Shown here piece by piece: positions 1 to 8,015 of a stretch of 64,000 nucleotides of DNA. Each line of letters starts with the position of its first letter. Positions within the stretch are counted from its first letter, which is position 1. This DNA comes from Kordiimonas lipolytica. Its GTDB lineage: Bacteria > Pseudomonadota > Alphaproteobacteria > Sphingomonadales > Kordiimonadaceae. Under the pieces are notes generated by a model. The model was not told the origin of the DNA. It searched no databases and saw only the letters and a program-made list of their open reading frames with translations. The position numbers and the translations under genes were made by a program. The stretch is taken from contig NZ_LRUB01000002.1 in NCBI RefSeq assembly GCF_001550065.1, forward strand, positions 62,001 through 126,000, written 5' to 3'.

Positions 1-293
1 CCGTCATGCCGCAGGGTATGCCCTTGTTGGGCACCCATCAGCAGATCCGGGATTTCTGGTTCCCCGCTGACGCGCCGCCAACCAGGGTTCTGGCCTATGA
101 CCAGTCTGTTGAGCGGGTCGAAGTGTCCGGCGGGCTGGCGTATCTTTATGGGAACTTCGCGCTGTCCTTCAAATGGGACGGAGAAACCACCTCAACGCAG
201 GGCACGCAGATGATGGTTGCCCGCCGCCTGGGTGGGGACTGGAAGATCGAGGCGTTGATCTGGACGTCCAGTCCCGTTGAAGAAGCCGACTAA
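1..293 (+). CDS. SnoaL/NTF2-like protein, C-terminal part (cut by window edge)
   Basis: The open frame runs in from the left edge and stops at TAA 291-293, so only the C-terminal ~95 residues are present. The visible part (an acidic/aromatic strand pattern, then FKWDGE, TQMMVARRLGGDWKIEALIWTS) fits the last strands of a cone-shaped NTF2/SnoaL or DUF4440 fold, where the motif 'v.r..g.WkI....ws' is typical. Such proteins are small ligand-binding or enzyme-like domains, so the exact function cannot be given. The gene ends 4 bp inside the convergent acetyltransferase gene. The first in-frame ATG (position 6) is probably internal rather than the true start. Confidence 0.6.
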   Translation, partial: VMPQGMPLLGTHQQIRDFWFPADAPPTRVLAYDQSVERVEVSGGLAYLYGNFALSFKWDGETTSTQGTQMMVARRLGGDWKIEALIWTSSPVEEAD

Positions 294-757
294 AGCGGCT
301 TCGACATATAAACCACATCGTCTTCCGGGTTGAAGTTATAGGGCTCGATCTCGGTGAAGCCGAGCTTGCCATATAGCGCTACGGCAGCCTCAAGGCGTTT
401 CAGGCTATCCAGCAGCATGGTCTTGTAGCCCAGCGCTTTTGCTTGCGTGAGAAGTTCTTCGCACAGCCGCCGCCCGGCGCCCGTGCCCTGGCCTTCAGGC
501 AGAACATAAAGCCGTTTCATCTCGCACACGTCTGCGCTGTGTTCCTTCAGTGCCACGGCGCCAATGGGTACGTCCCCCTTCTTGGCGATCAACAGAAGCA
601 CATAGCCTTCCGGGAACCGCGCCATTTCGGCTTCAATGCCCTGGAAGTCCAGATTGATGGGCAGGAACTCAACGAATGCCCGAAAGATGGCTTTGACGGC
701 CGCGATGTCTTCGGCGCTCTCCGCTGTTGTGACGCGGGTTTCGGTTGTTTTTGTCAT
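290..757 (-). CDS. GNAT family N-acetyltransferase
   Basis: A stand-alone GNAT domain of about 155 residues. The acetyl-CoA signature is clear: 'MKRLYVLPEGQGTGAGRRLC' contains the (Q/R)xxGx(G/A) loop, followed by an alpha helix and the strand 'YKTMLLDSL', then 'ALYGKLGF' near the C-terminus. Substrate unknown. I chose the ATG at 755-757 because it overlaps the TGA of the upstream acetyltransferase gene (ATGA), which suggests translational coupling. An ATG 15 bases upstream is possible. It is the last gene of a three-gene minus-strand run of acetyltransferases headed by a MarR-GNAT fusion. Confidence 0.85.
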   Translation of the reverse strand: MTKTTETRVTTAESAEDIAAVKAIFRAFVEFLPINLDFQGIEAEMARFPEGYVLLLIAKKGDVPIGAVALKEHSADVCEMKRLYVLPEGQGTGAGRRLCEELLTQAKALGYKTMLLDSLKRLEAAVALYGKLGFTEIEPYNFNPEDDVVYMSKPL

Positions 758-1251
758 TGCTGGCCAGTCCATTCCATATAGCAGTCTGTCCCCTGATAGT
801 GTGCGTCTTCGGGCTTGTCCATCAGGGTGAAGTTCAGCGTTTCATAAAGCCGCATGGCGGGCACAAGCTTGGTGTGTGTTTCAAGATAAAGGCGCGTGCC
901 GCCCATGACGCAGAAATGGTCGATGACCGCCTCGCACAAAAGGCGGCCCAGCCCGAGGCCCTGTGCCGATGGGTCTACGCCAAGCTTTGTCAGTTCATAA
1001 ACGCCGCCCCCGTCCGCGCGGATCGCGACCGTACCCAGAACGTCATCCCCGCGCACGGCGAAGAAAATCTCGCCGCCGCCCTCAATGATCTCGCTTTCCG
1101 GGTTTTCAAGCGCGTGCCGATGCACGGGCTCGACCGTGAAATACTTTTCCAGCCACGCCATGTTCAGGTCATGGAAAGCCTGCTTGTAGCCTGGTCTGTA
1201 GGGCACAATGCGAATGCCGTTCCGCGCATTATTCGGCAGCGATGCGGTCAT
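754..1251 (-). CDS. GNAT family N-acetyltransferase, paralogue of the neighbouring MarR-GNAT domain
   Basis: A single GNAT domain of ~165 residues. It shares the exact string GVYELTKLGVDP and many other residues with the GNAT half of the upstream gene (for example AF.DLN..W.EKYF, GGEI.F, LYLET.TKL.PA.RLYE.L.F, YMEW.G). The two are therefore products of a local duplication. The start at 1249-1251 has AAAGGA about 8 bases upstream and lies inside the 3' end of the MarR-GNAT gene. A longer form starting at 1308 would overlap that gene much more. Acetyl acceptor unknown. Likely cotranscribed with both neighbours. Confidence 0.85.
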   Translation of the reverse strand: MTASLPNNARNGIRIVPYRPGYKQAFHDLNMAWLEKYFTVEPVHRHALENPESEIIEGGGEIFFAVRGDDVLGTVAIRADGGGVYELTKLGVDPSAQGLGLGRLLCEAVIDHFCVMGGTRLYLETHTKLVPAMRLYETLNFTLMDKPEDAHYQGTDCYMEWTGQQ

Positions 1252-2200
1252 TCGGGCGTCCTTTCCATTCCATATAATGGTTGGCCCGCTCATAGGGACT
1301 GGGCTCACTGGGGGTCAGTTCCACAAAACCTAGTTTTTCATAAAGCCTGATTGCCGGTTCAAGCTTGGTGTTGGTTTCCAAGTAAAGCGTTTTGCCGCCC
1401 CGCGCCTGAAAGCGTTCGATCACCTTTTCGCACAGCGCGCGGCCCATGCCGCCCTGCTGCACGTTGGGGTCCACCCCCAGCTTTGTCAGTTCATAAACCC
1501 CAGGGGACTGCAGCTTCATGGCAACGGCGCCAACAGGCTTGCCGCCGATCAGGGTGAAATAGATCTCACCGCCTTTCGCAAGGATATGCGTCTCCGGATC
1601 AGACAGGACAGTCTCGTCAATGGGCTCCATTTTGAAGTATTTCTCCACCCACCAGGCGTTGAGGTCATAGAAGGCCTGTTTGAAGCGGATGTCATAGGGC
1701 ACCAGTTCAAATTCCGGCACGGTTTTCTGGCGTGCGGCCTGGCGTTCCTTGACCCGCTCATACAGGCTCTTGTCGGCATAGGTGGCTTCCATGGCGTCAA
1801 TGCCCGCCAATAGTTTGGAAGCGCCGGCTTCGGTGTTGACGGCCTCAAGGTCCTGCCAAATGGGGCGCGCTTCATCTACCATGGCCTGGCCCGCGGCGGT
1901 CAGTTGCACGCACTTTTGGCGACCATCATCCATGGCTGTGGTTTCCACGAGCCCTTCGCCCGCCATGCGCTTGACTGTCTGGCTGACAGCAGAGTGGGAA
2001 AAACCCGCCAGGCGCGCTATCTCGCCAATGGGCATGCTGCCGTATTCAGAAAGCGCATACATGGCATAGAAATAGCTGACCCGGAACTTCAGTCCAGCCT
2101 CTTCATAGATGCGGTCGGCGTCGGCGGTCAGTTGCTCCTGAAGGCGGCGCATGCGGGTGCCAACGCCAAGCTCGAAAAAAATTTCATTGGGAATGCTCAT
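1229..2200 (-). CDS. MarR-type regulator fused to a GNAT acetyltransferase
   Basis: Two domains are fused. Residues ~15-140 are a MarR winged helix (IGEIARLAGFSHSAVSQTVKRMAGEGLVETTAMDDGRQKCVQLT, with recognition helix and wing). Residues ~165-315 are a GNAT domain (LTKLGVDPNVQQGGMGRALCEKV is the acetyl-CoA loop). MarR-GNAT fusions are a known architecture. They are thought to couple DNA binding to acetylation or acyl-CoA sensing, but the substrate is not known. An imperfect inverted repeat just upstream of the start is a candidate self-operator. It heads a run with two further GNAT genes, one a close paralogue of its own C-terminal domain. Confidence 0.88.
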   Translation of the reverse strand: MSIPNEIFFELGVGTRMRRLQEQLTADADRIYEEAGLKFRVSYFYAMYALSEYGSMPIGEIARLAGFSHSAVSQTVKRMAGEGLVETTAMDDGRQKCVQLTAAGQAMVDEARPIWQDLEAVNTEAGASKLLAGIDAMEATYADKSLYERVKERQAARQKTVPEFELVPYDIRFKQAFYDLNAWWVEKYFKMEPIDETVLSDPETHILAKGGEIYFTLIGGKPVGAVAMKLQSPGVYELTKLGVDPNVQQGGMGRALCEKVIERFQARGGKTLYLETNTKLEPAIRLYEKLGFVELTPSEPSPYERANHYMEWKGRPNDRIAAE

Positions 2201-2219
2201 GGGCCCGTTCCTTACTGTG

Positions 2220-2248
2220 ATGTAAGAAATTATATAAGTTCTTATGTA
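2220..2248. promoter_or_regulatory. Candidate MarR operator (imperfect inverted repeat)
   Basis: ATGTAAGAA (2220-2228) and TTCTTATGTA (2239-2248) form an imperfect palindrome around an AT-rich centre, about 20 bases upstream of the MarR-GNAT start codon. MarR proteins usually bind such palindromes over their own promoters. Binding is inferred from position and symmetry only. Confidence 0.45.
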
Positions 2249-2271
2249 ATTGCGTCAAGAGGGCGGAAACG

Positions 2272-2301
2272 CAAAAAAAAGCCGCCCCGAAGGGCGGCCA
2301 G
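2272..2301 (-). terminator. Rho-independent terminator of the RTX gene
   Basis: Read on the minus strand, GGCCGCCC-TTCG-GGGCGGC is a stable hairpin followed by a run of T (the A-run at 2273-2280). It lies about 30 bases after the stop codon of the RTX-like gene. It also separates that gene from the MarR-GNAT promoter. Confidence 0.85.
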
Positions 2302-2330
2302 CGAGCGCTTGGTCGTGGGAAGTCCAGGCT

Positions 2331-4346
2331 CTAGAAATCGAACCAGCTACTGTCTATCGGGTCATCCACGCCAGCCAGCAGCAGGGTGCCACCCGACCAG
2401 GAGATTAGGAGCCCGCCGTCTGTCGCTTCGGCCGTGATGTCGTTGAAGGTGACACCCGCCCCAGTGAAGTCCAGCACGTCATCGTCTCCATCGAAACCGT
2501 AGATGACATCGTCACCTGCGTTTTCTTCAAAGACAAAGCGTTCGCTGCCATTGGCTTTGCCGCCATAGAGCGTGTCGTTGCCTTCGCCGCCAGCCAGCGT
2601 GTCGCTGTCCTTGCCGCCGAATAGCTGGTCATCACCGGCGCCGCCCTCGATCAGGTCGTTCTGGTTGCCGCCGAACAGCACATCGTCGCCGTCTCCGCCG
2701 ATGATGGTGTCATCACCCATGCTGGCATAGACTGTGTCGTCACCAGCCCCGCCGTCGATCATGTCGTCACCGGTCTGGCCGCTGAACAGCAGGTCATCGC
2801 CGGCGAGGCCATAGAGCGTGTCGTCACCCACGCCTGCGCCCATGATGTCGCTGCCGCTGCCGCCGAACAGTTTGTCGTCGCCGATACCGGACCAGATGCT
2901 GTCACCTGTGTTGCCGTCGACGGTGTCGTCGCCGCCATCAATTGTGTCGTTGCCATCGTCGTTGGCACCGCCGTCATCATTGGCACCGCCGTCATCATTG
3001 GCACCGCCGTCATCATTGGCGCCACCGTCATCATTGGAGCCGCCGTCATCATTGGCACCACCGTCGTCATTGGCACCACCGTCGTGGTTGGCACCGCCGT
3101 CATCATTGGCACCACCGTCGTCGTTGGCACCGCCGTCGTCATTGGCGCCTGGGCCGCTGTCATCAGGCAGGAAGTCATCTATATCGACGATGCCGTTCTG
3201 GTTCAGGTCAACCCATGAACCGCCGACGATTGTGTCGTCTCCGGCACCGCCAAAGAGGGTGTCGTCGCCTTCCACGTCATCGGCGCCGTCGCCATCACCG
3301 ATCAGAAAATCATGGCCGCCGCCACCACCGATAATGTCGTCACCCTGGCCACCATAGGCCTTGTCATTACCGTTGGCGTCAGACCCGGCCCAGATGAAGT
3401 CGTCGCCGTCGCCACCATCAATGGTGTCGTTGCCGTTGAAGCCGGACAGCGTATCGTCGCCACTGCCGCCAGCCATGGTGTCGTCATCCTGGCTGCCCTT
3501 GACGCGGTCGTCACCCCCGTCATCCCCGTCGTCTCCATCGCCCACGACTTCTTCCCATTCTGCGTCCTGCGCAGCTTCAAGGGCGTCGCGTTCGGCTTCG
3601 TGGGCTTCCTCCAGCGCCTGATAGTCCGCCTCCTTGGCTTCTTCCAGCGCTTCCCATTCTGCATTCTGTTCTTCGTCTAGGGCATCAATCCGGCCATGTA
3701 GGTCACCTTCAAGGGCATCCCATTCGGCTTCATGCGCCTCTTCAAGGGCATTCCATTCCTCTTCCTGAGCTGCGGCAAGATCAGCGATAGTCGCCTCATA
3801 GTCTGCCTCGAACTCAGCCAGTTGGGCTGCATGGTCTTCTTCCTGAGCGGCCCTCAGGGCGTTCTGTTCTTCTTCGAGGGCATCATCGGCGGTGCCTGCC
3901 GCCTCGGCTGCGGCCCATTCGTCAGCCAGTTGTGCCTCAAGGGCTTCCCATTCTGCGAACAGGGCAGCATCAAGCGCGTCATAGGCTGCGTCCAGCTGCT
4001 CCTTGAGGGTAAGCATTGCTGCCTCATGCTCTTCTGCAAGCGCCGTGGTTTCCGTTTCCTGTTCGGCGGCTAGTGCCTCGAGCGCGGCGTGCTTTTCTTC
4101 GTACAGGGCGTCCCACTCGGCCGCATGTTCGGCCTCAAGGGCATTGATGGCCTCATTCCATTGGGCGTCGAGGTCAGCATGTTCCTGTTCCTGCCGGGCC
4201 TCTAGTTCTTCCCACTGGGCTTCATGTTCGGCCTTAAGGGCTTCGATTGTCTCATCACTGACATCATTTTCGTCGTCATGTGCTTTTGGGGAAATGCCAG
4301 CAGTGCTGGCCGCCAACGGTGACGTTGGGGTAATAGATGTGATCAC
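2331..4346 (-). CDS. Secreted RTX-type calcium-binding protein with hendecad coiled coil
   Basis: A 671-residue, very acidic protein. Residues ~39-268 consist of about 21 consecutive 11-residue repeats of the type xxxxAEWxALE, with one unit short by a residue, predicting a long coiled coil. Residues ~285-395 are RTX nonapeptides (GGxGxDxhx: GGSGDDTLS, GGDGDDFIW, GGAGDDTIV) followed by an EF-hand-like loop DLNQNGIVDIDDF. Residues ~400-465 are 11 copies of GANDDG. Residues ~465-610 are a second RTX block, and the end (WFDF) is hydrophobic/acidic as in type I secretion signals. There is no N-terminal signal peptide, which also fits ABC-type I export. The GTG start has AGGAGGC 5 bases upstream. 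No export genes are in the window. Surface or biofilm adhesin-like role is an inference. Confidence 0.85.
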   Translation of the reverse strand: MITSITPTSPLAASTAGISPKAHDDENDVSDETIEALKAEHEAQWEELEARQEQEHADLDAQWNEAINALEAEHAAEWDALYEEKHAALEALAAEQETETTALAEEHEAAMLTLKEQLDAAYDALDAALFAEWEALEAQLADEWAAAEAAGTADDALEEEQNALRAAQEEDHAAQLAEFEADYEATIADLAAAQEEEWNALEEAHEAEWDALEGDLHGRIDALDEEQNAEWEALEEAKEADYQALEEAHEAERDALEAAQDAEWEEVVGDGDDGDDGGDDRVKGSQDDDTMAGGSGDDTLSGFNGNDTIDGGDGDDFIWAGSDANGNDKAYGGQGDDIIGGGGGHDFLIGDGDGADDVEGDDTLFGGAGDDTIVGGSWVDLNQNGIVDIDDFLPDDSGPGANDDGGANDDGGANDDGGANHDGGANDDGGANDDGGSNDDGGANDDGGANDDGGANDDGGANDDGNDTIDGGDDTVDGNTGDSIWSGIGDDKLFGGSGSDIMGAGVGDDTLYGLAGDDLLFSGQTGDDMIDGGAGDDTVYASMGDDTIIGGDGDDVLFGGNQNDLIEGGAGDDQLFGGKDSDTLAGGEGNDTLYGGKANGSERFVFEENAGDDVIYGFDGDDDVLDFTGAGVTFNDITAEATDGGLLISWSGGTLLLAGVDDPIDSSWFDF
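2952..3149 (-). repeat. 18-bp tandem repeat, 11 copies, encoding GANDDG
   Basis: Eleven in-frame copies of an 18-bp unit (198 bp in total) encode Gly-(Ala/Ser)-Asn-(Asp/His)-Asp-Gly. One copy has Ser and one has His. The units vary mainly at third positions. Such an array inside a coding region can expand or contract by slippage, changing the linker between the two RTX blocks without a frameshift. Confidence 0.95.
3543..4232 (-). repeat. 11-residue (hendecad) protein repeat array in the RTX gene
   Basis: Residues 39-268 of the RTX-like protein divide into 33-bp units, for example AEHEAQWEELE, AEHAAEWDALY, EAHEAEWDALE, EEQNAEWEALE, EAKEADYQALE and EAHEAERDALE. Only one unit (residues ~149-158) is 10 rather than 11 long. 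The DNA has diverged more than the protein. Hendecads favour a slightly right-handed coiled coil. Confidence 0.85.
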
Positions 4347-4503
4347 GTGTGCCTCCTACTATGTGCCTGTTTAGGCGGCTATGTTTTTGCCTGAAGGCAC
4401 ATCTTGTAGGTGGGCAATTAAGAAAACGTCAAATATTACAAACACTTAATTTATAAGTGTTGTAAAATTTATGTAGAATTTTCAGGGATCGGAGGCCCTA
4501 GGG

Positions 4504-5019
4504 TCAATCAATGATTTCGCGCTCGTAAACGCCCCAAAGGTACCGCCGTTCGATCCAGCCTTCCGTGCCATCTATTTCCAGCCGGCACCAGATTCCGTCA
4601 CAGGCCTGCACTTCTCCGATCACGCCTGCGTCGGCGATCAGGCGCGCGGGGGACGCGGGGCTCGGGTCTTCATAGAGTTTGCGGGTGGTGCCGATGATCA
4701 TGGCTGTCCGGCGGGACGACAGAAGCGACACATGCATCCATCCGGTCGTGCCCTCATGGTCGCGTACCTTGCGCCAGGCGCGGTGCTCGTCGATCACCTC
4801 CAGCGGCAACCGGGTGCGCTCATAGACCCACAGGATCGGGTACTGGCGACCGGGGCCGGTGCGCATGAAAGCCTTGCTGGCGGCGAGCGAGATCAGCCGC
4901 GGCAAGGGCTGACCGCTTTCACCGACGCGTGGCGTTTCACTTGCCGTTTGGGCGTGTGTAGGCAGGGATTGCGACAGAATCCCGCTGAAAAGTATCAAAA
5001 TCGACAAAAAGCGCAGCAT
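4504..5019 (-). CDS. SH3-domain periplasmic protein
   Basis: A 171-residue protein with a signal peptide (hydrophobic residues ~3-18, cleavage near THAQ-TA). Two bacterial SH3-like modules follow: ~35-100 (SLAASKAFMRTGPGRQYPILWVYERTRLPLEVI...WRKV...GWMHVSLLS) and ~105-165 (KLYEDPSPASPARLIADAGVIGEVQACDGIWCRLEIDGTEGWIERRYLWGVY). Such domains commonly bind cell-wall peptides, so a periplasmic envelope role is likely. It is divergent from the D-2-hydroxyacid dehydrogenase gene, a pairing I recall from other alphaproteobacteria. AAAGGGG upstream of the ATG supports the start. Confidence 0.85.
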   Translation of the reverse strand: MLRFLSILILFSGILSQSLPTHAQTASETPRVGESGQPLPRLISLAASKAFMRTGPGRQYPILWVYERTRLPLEVIDEHRAWRKVRDHEGTTGWMHVSLLSSRRTAMIIGTTRKLYEDPSPASPARLIADAGVIGEVQACDGIWCRLEIDGTEGWIERRYLWGVYEREIID

Positions 5020-5135
5020 TACACCCCTTTCCCCGTCGCTTGGCGTTTGAACTGGCCTCCACCTTCTGGTACTAGATGCGCATGGTCTGAGGCAAGCTCT
5101 CTGTCTCGTGGTTCTGAAAAAGGTAATGAAGGCCC

Positions 5136-6128
5136 ATGGCTCAAAAAGGAAACCGGCAGCGTACCAAGGTTGTCGTCACGCGCAAGTTGCCGGACAATAT
5201 CGAAACCCGCATGGCGGAGCTTTTTGATGTGCAGCTCAATCTCGCGGACAAGCCGCTTGGCAAGGAAGGCCTCATGAAGGCTGTGCAGACGGCGGACGTT
5301 CTGGTGCCGACGGTGACCGACAATGTAGATGCGGAAGTCATTGCGGCGGCAGGCAAGAACCTGAAGATGATCGCCAACTTCGGTGCCGGTGTGAACCATA
5401 TTGACACCAAGGCAGCGCATGAAAAAGGCATTGTGGTAACCAACACGCCGGGCGTGCTGACGGAAGACACGGCAGACCTTGCCATGGCGCTGCTTTTGTC
5501 CGTGCCACGCCGCCTTTTCGAAGGCGAAAAAATCCTGCGTGCAGGTGAATGGACCGGCTGGACGCCCACCTTCCTGATGGGGCACCGCATACAGGGCAAA
5601 CGTCTTGGCATTATCGGCATGGGCCGAATCGGCTCTGCGATTGCCCGTCGTGCCAAGGCCTTCAACATGGCTGTGCACTATCATAAGCGCACGCGCCTGC
5701 CGGAAGACGTGGAAGCGGAACTTGAAGCGACATATTGGGATGATCTGGATGAGATGCTCAGCCGGATGGATTTCGTGTCTGTCAACTGTCCGCTGACAGA
5801 TAAAACCCACCACCTTCTGGACCGCACACGCATGAAAAAGCTGCAGCCGCACGCCGTGATCATCAACACCGCCCGCGGTGAGATCATTGACGAGGAAGCT
5901 TTGGCGGACCTGATTGAGGTGGGACGTATTGCAGGCGCTGGCCTTGACGTGTTCGAACAGGAACCCGAGATCAACCCGAAGCTGCTGGAGCTCGACAATG
6001 TTGTGCTCTTGCCGCACATGGGCTCAGCAACCGTTGAGGCCCGCATGGCCATGGGCGAGAAGGTGCTGATCAATATCCGCGCCTACGCAGACGGCCACCG
6101 GCCGCCAGATCGGGTAATCCCGAGCTAA
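5136..6128 (+). CDS. D-2-hydroxyacid dehydrogenase (glyoxylate/hydroxypyruvate reductase type)
   Basis: A 330-residue NAD(P)-dependent oxidoreductase of the D-isomer-specific 2-hydroxyacid dehydrogenase family. It shows the dinucleotide-binding loop GMGRIG (~161-166), the substrate-binding NFGAGVNHID region (~81-90), and the catalytic Arg247 (NTARGE), Glu276 (EQEPEI) and His294 (LPHMGSA). Sequence style is closest to glyoxylate/hydroxypyruvate reductases (GyaR/GhrB-like), which reduce glyoxylate to glycolate and hydroxypyruvate to glycerate. The exact substrate is not decided by sequence. Cytoplasmic. The stop is followed by a small hairpin and then lepA. Confidence 0.92.
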   Translation: MAQKGNRQRTKVVVTRKLPDNIETRMAELFDVQLNLADKPLGKEGLMKAVQTADVLVPTVTDNVDAEVIAAAGKNLKMIANFGAGVNHIDTKAAHEKGIVVTNTPGVLTEDTADLAMALLLSVPRRLFEGEKILRAGEWTGWTPTFLMGHRIQGKRLGIIGMGRIGSAIARRAKAFNMAVHYHKRTRLPEDVEAELEATYWDDLDEMLSRMDFVSVNCPLTDKTHHLLDRTRMKKLQPHAVIINTARGEIIDEEALADLIEVGRIAGAGLDVFEQEPEINPKLLELDNVVLLPHMGSATVEARMAMGEKVLINIRAYADGHRPPDRVIPS

Positions 6129-6142
6129 AATAGAAACAATGT

Positions 6143-6163
6143 CGACCGCACCTGATGTGCGGT
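6143..6163 (+). other. Intergenic hairpin before lepA
   Basis: GACCGCAC-CTGAT-GTGCGGTC is a perfect 8-bp stem with a 5-base loop. There is no T-run after it, so it is not a standard terminator. It may be an mRNA-stabilising or weak attenuating element between the dehydrogenase gene and lepA. Confidence 0.5.
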
Positions 6164-6212
6164 CGTTGCCCATCGGGGCCAACAACAGTCACAGTATGAG
6201 TTAGAAACGGTT

Positions 6213-8015
6213 ATGACCGACCAGAAGAATATCCGCAATTTTTCGATCATTGCGCACATTGACCACGGCAAGTCCACGCTTGCTGACCGCCTGATACAGA
6301 ATACCGGCGCGCTGACCGACCGGGAAATGAAGTCGCAGATTCTCGATTCGATGGATATCGAGCGCGAGCGCGGCATCACCATCAAGGCGCAGACCGTGCG
6401 GCTGGAATATAAGGCCAAGGACGGCCAGAATTATACCCTGAACCTGATGGATACACCCGGCCACGTTGACTTTGCCTATGAAGTCAGCCGCTGCCTGGCC
6501 GCGTGCGAGGGCTCTATCCTGGTGGTGGACGCCAGTCAGGGCGTTGAAGCCCAGACGCTGGCGAATGTTTATCAGGCCATCGAGAATGATCACGAGATCG
6601 TGCCGGTCCTGAACAAGATTGACCTGCCTGCCGCGGAACCTGACCGCGTGCGCCAGCAGATCGAGGACGTGATCGGCATTGATGCCACGGAGGCCGTTGA
6701 ATGTTCCGCCAAATCCGGCATCGGTATCGACGATGTGCTTGAAGCTATTGTAACAAAGCTGCCAGCCCCAGAAGGTGACCCAAACGCGCCGCTGAAGGCC
6801 ATGCTGGTGGACAGCTGGTACGACGCCTATCTGGGTGTGATGGTGCTGGTGCGTGTGATCGACGGCAAGATCAAGAAGGGCCAGACCATCAAGATGATGG
6901 CGGCAGATGCCGAACACAAGATCGAGCGTGTTGGTGTGTTTACGCCCAAGGGCGTAATCGTGCCGGAGCTCGGCCCCGGCGAAGTGGGCTTTATCACAGC
7001 GTCGATCAAGGAAGTGGCCGACACCCATGTGGGTGATACCATCACCGATGTCGCCAGGCCGTGCACTGAAGCCCTGCCGGGCTTCCAGCCCAGCCGGTCG
7101 GTCGTATTCTGTGGCCTGTTCCCGGCTGATACAAGTGAGTTCGAACGCCTGCGCGACGCCCTGCAGAAACTCAGGCTCAACGACGCCAGCTTTGAGTTCG
7201 AGATGGAATCGTCCGCGGCGCTCGGTTTCGGGTTCCGCTGTGGCTTCCTTGGCATGCTGCATCTGGAGATCATTCAGGAACGCCTGCTCAGGGAATTCGA
7301 CCTTGAGCTGATCACCACCAGCCCGAGCGTGATTTACAAGATCCATAAGACCGACGGCACAATGGTAGAGCTGCACAACCCGGCCGACATGCCGGATGTG
7401 GTGCGCATCGACCATATCGAAGAGCCCTGGATCAACGCCACCATTCTGGTGCCGGATGAGCACTTGGGTGCTGTGCTGAAGCTCTGTGAAGACAAGCGCG
7501 GCATCCAGGAAGACCTGACATACGCCGGCACACGCGCGATGCTGAAATACCGCCTGCCGCTTAACGAAGTGGTCTATGATTTCTATGATCGGCTGAAGTC
7601 CGTCAGTCGCGGCTACGCGAGCTTTGACTATGACCTATACGGCTATGAGCAATCCGACCTGGTGAAAATGTCGATCCTGGTGAACGGCGAGCCAGTGGAC
7701 GCGCTTTCGATGCTGGTTCACCGCAGCCAGGCTGAAGGTCGGGGCCGGGCGCTTTGTGAGCGCCTGAAGGACCTGATCCCGCGCCAGCTCTTTAAAATTC
7801 CGATCCAGGCGGCTATTGGCGGCAAGGTGATTGCCCGCGAGACCATCTCTGCCATGCGTAAGGACGTGACGGCCAAATGTTACGGCGGTGACGTTACCCG
7901 TAAGAAAAAGCTTCTGGAAAAGCAGAAGAAGGGTAAGGCGAAGATGCGCATGTACGGGAAAGTGGAAATCCCGCACAACGCCTTTATCGCTGCGCTCAAG
8001 ATGCGGGAAAACTAG
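6213..8015 (+). CDS. lepA: Elongation factor 4 (LepA), ribosome-associated GTPase
   Basis: A 600-residue translational GTPase of full family length. G motifs are visible: AHIDHGKS (14-21), DTPGH (80-84), NKID (134-137) and SAK (165-167). The LepA-specific C-terminal domain ends with [28 protein letters not shown]4 acts on ribosomes and influences translation under stress and during initiation or back-translocation; its precise role is debated. The start [21 protein letters not shown] matches the family. The stop codon TAG abuts the GTG start of the next gene with no spacing, so the two are probably coupled. Confidence 0.98.
   Translation: MTDQKNIRNFSIIAHIDHGKSTLADRLIQNTGALTDREMKSQILDSMDIERERGITIKAQTVRLEYKAKDGQNYTLNLMDTPGHVDFAYEVSRCLAACEGSILVVDASQGVEAQTLANVYQAIENDHEIVPVLNKIDLPAAEPDRVRQQIEDVIGIDATEAVECSAKSGIGIDDVLEAIVTKLPAPEGDPNAPLKAMLVDSWYDAYLGVMVLVRVIDGKIKKGQTIKMMAADAEHKIERVGVFTPKGVIVPELGPGEVGFITASIKEVADTHVGDTITDVARPCTEALPGFQPSRSVVFCGLFPADTSEFERLRDALQKLRLNDASFEFEMESSAALGFGFRCGFLGMLHLEIIQERLLREFDLELITTSPSVIYKIHKTDGTMVELHNPADMPDVVRIDHIEEPWINATILVPDEHLGAVLKLCEDKRGIQEDLTYAGTRAMLKYRLPLNEVVYDFYDRLKSVSRGYASFDYDLYGYEQSDLVKMSILVNGEPVDALSMLVHRSQAEGRGRALCERLKDLIPRQLFKIPIQAAIGGKVIARETISAMRKDVTAKCYGGDVTRKKKLLEKQKKGKAKMRMYGKVEIPHNAFIAALKMREN

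Noticed and set aside
2952..3149. Tandem repeats that could suggest a CRISPR array
   Set aside because: The 18-bp units are contiguous with no spacers and are in frame within the RTX gene.
2818..3357. Ser/Pro-rich plus-strand frame opposite the RTX gene repeats
   Set aside because: Its repeats (LAPPSS) are only the reverse reading of the GANDDG array.
6201..7463. A 420-codon open frame on the minus strand opposite lepA
   Set aside because: It lies fully inside lepA on the other strand, has no recognisable domain and shows His/Gln-rich composition typical of reverse reading of a GC-rich gene.
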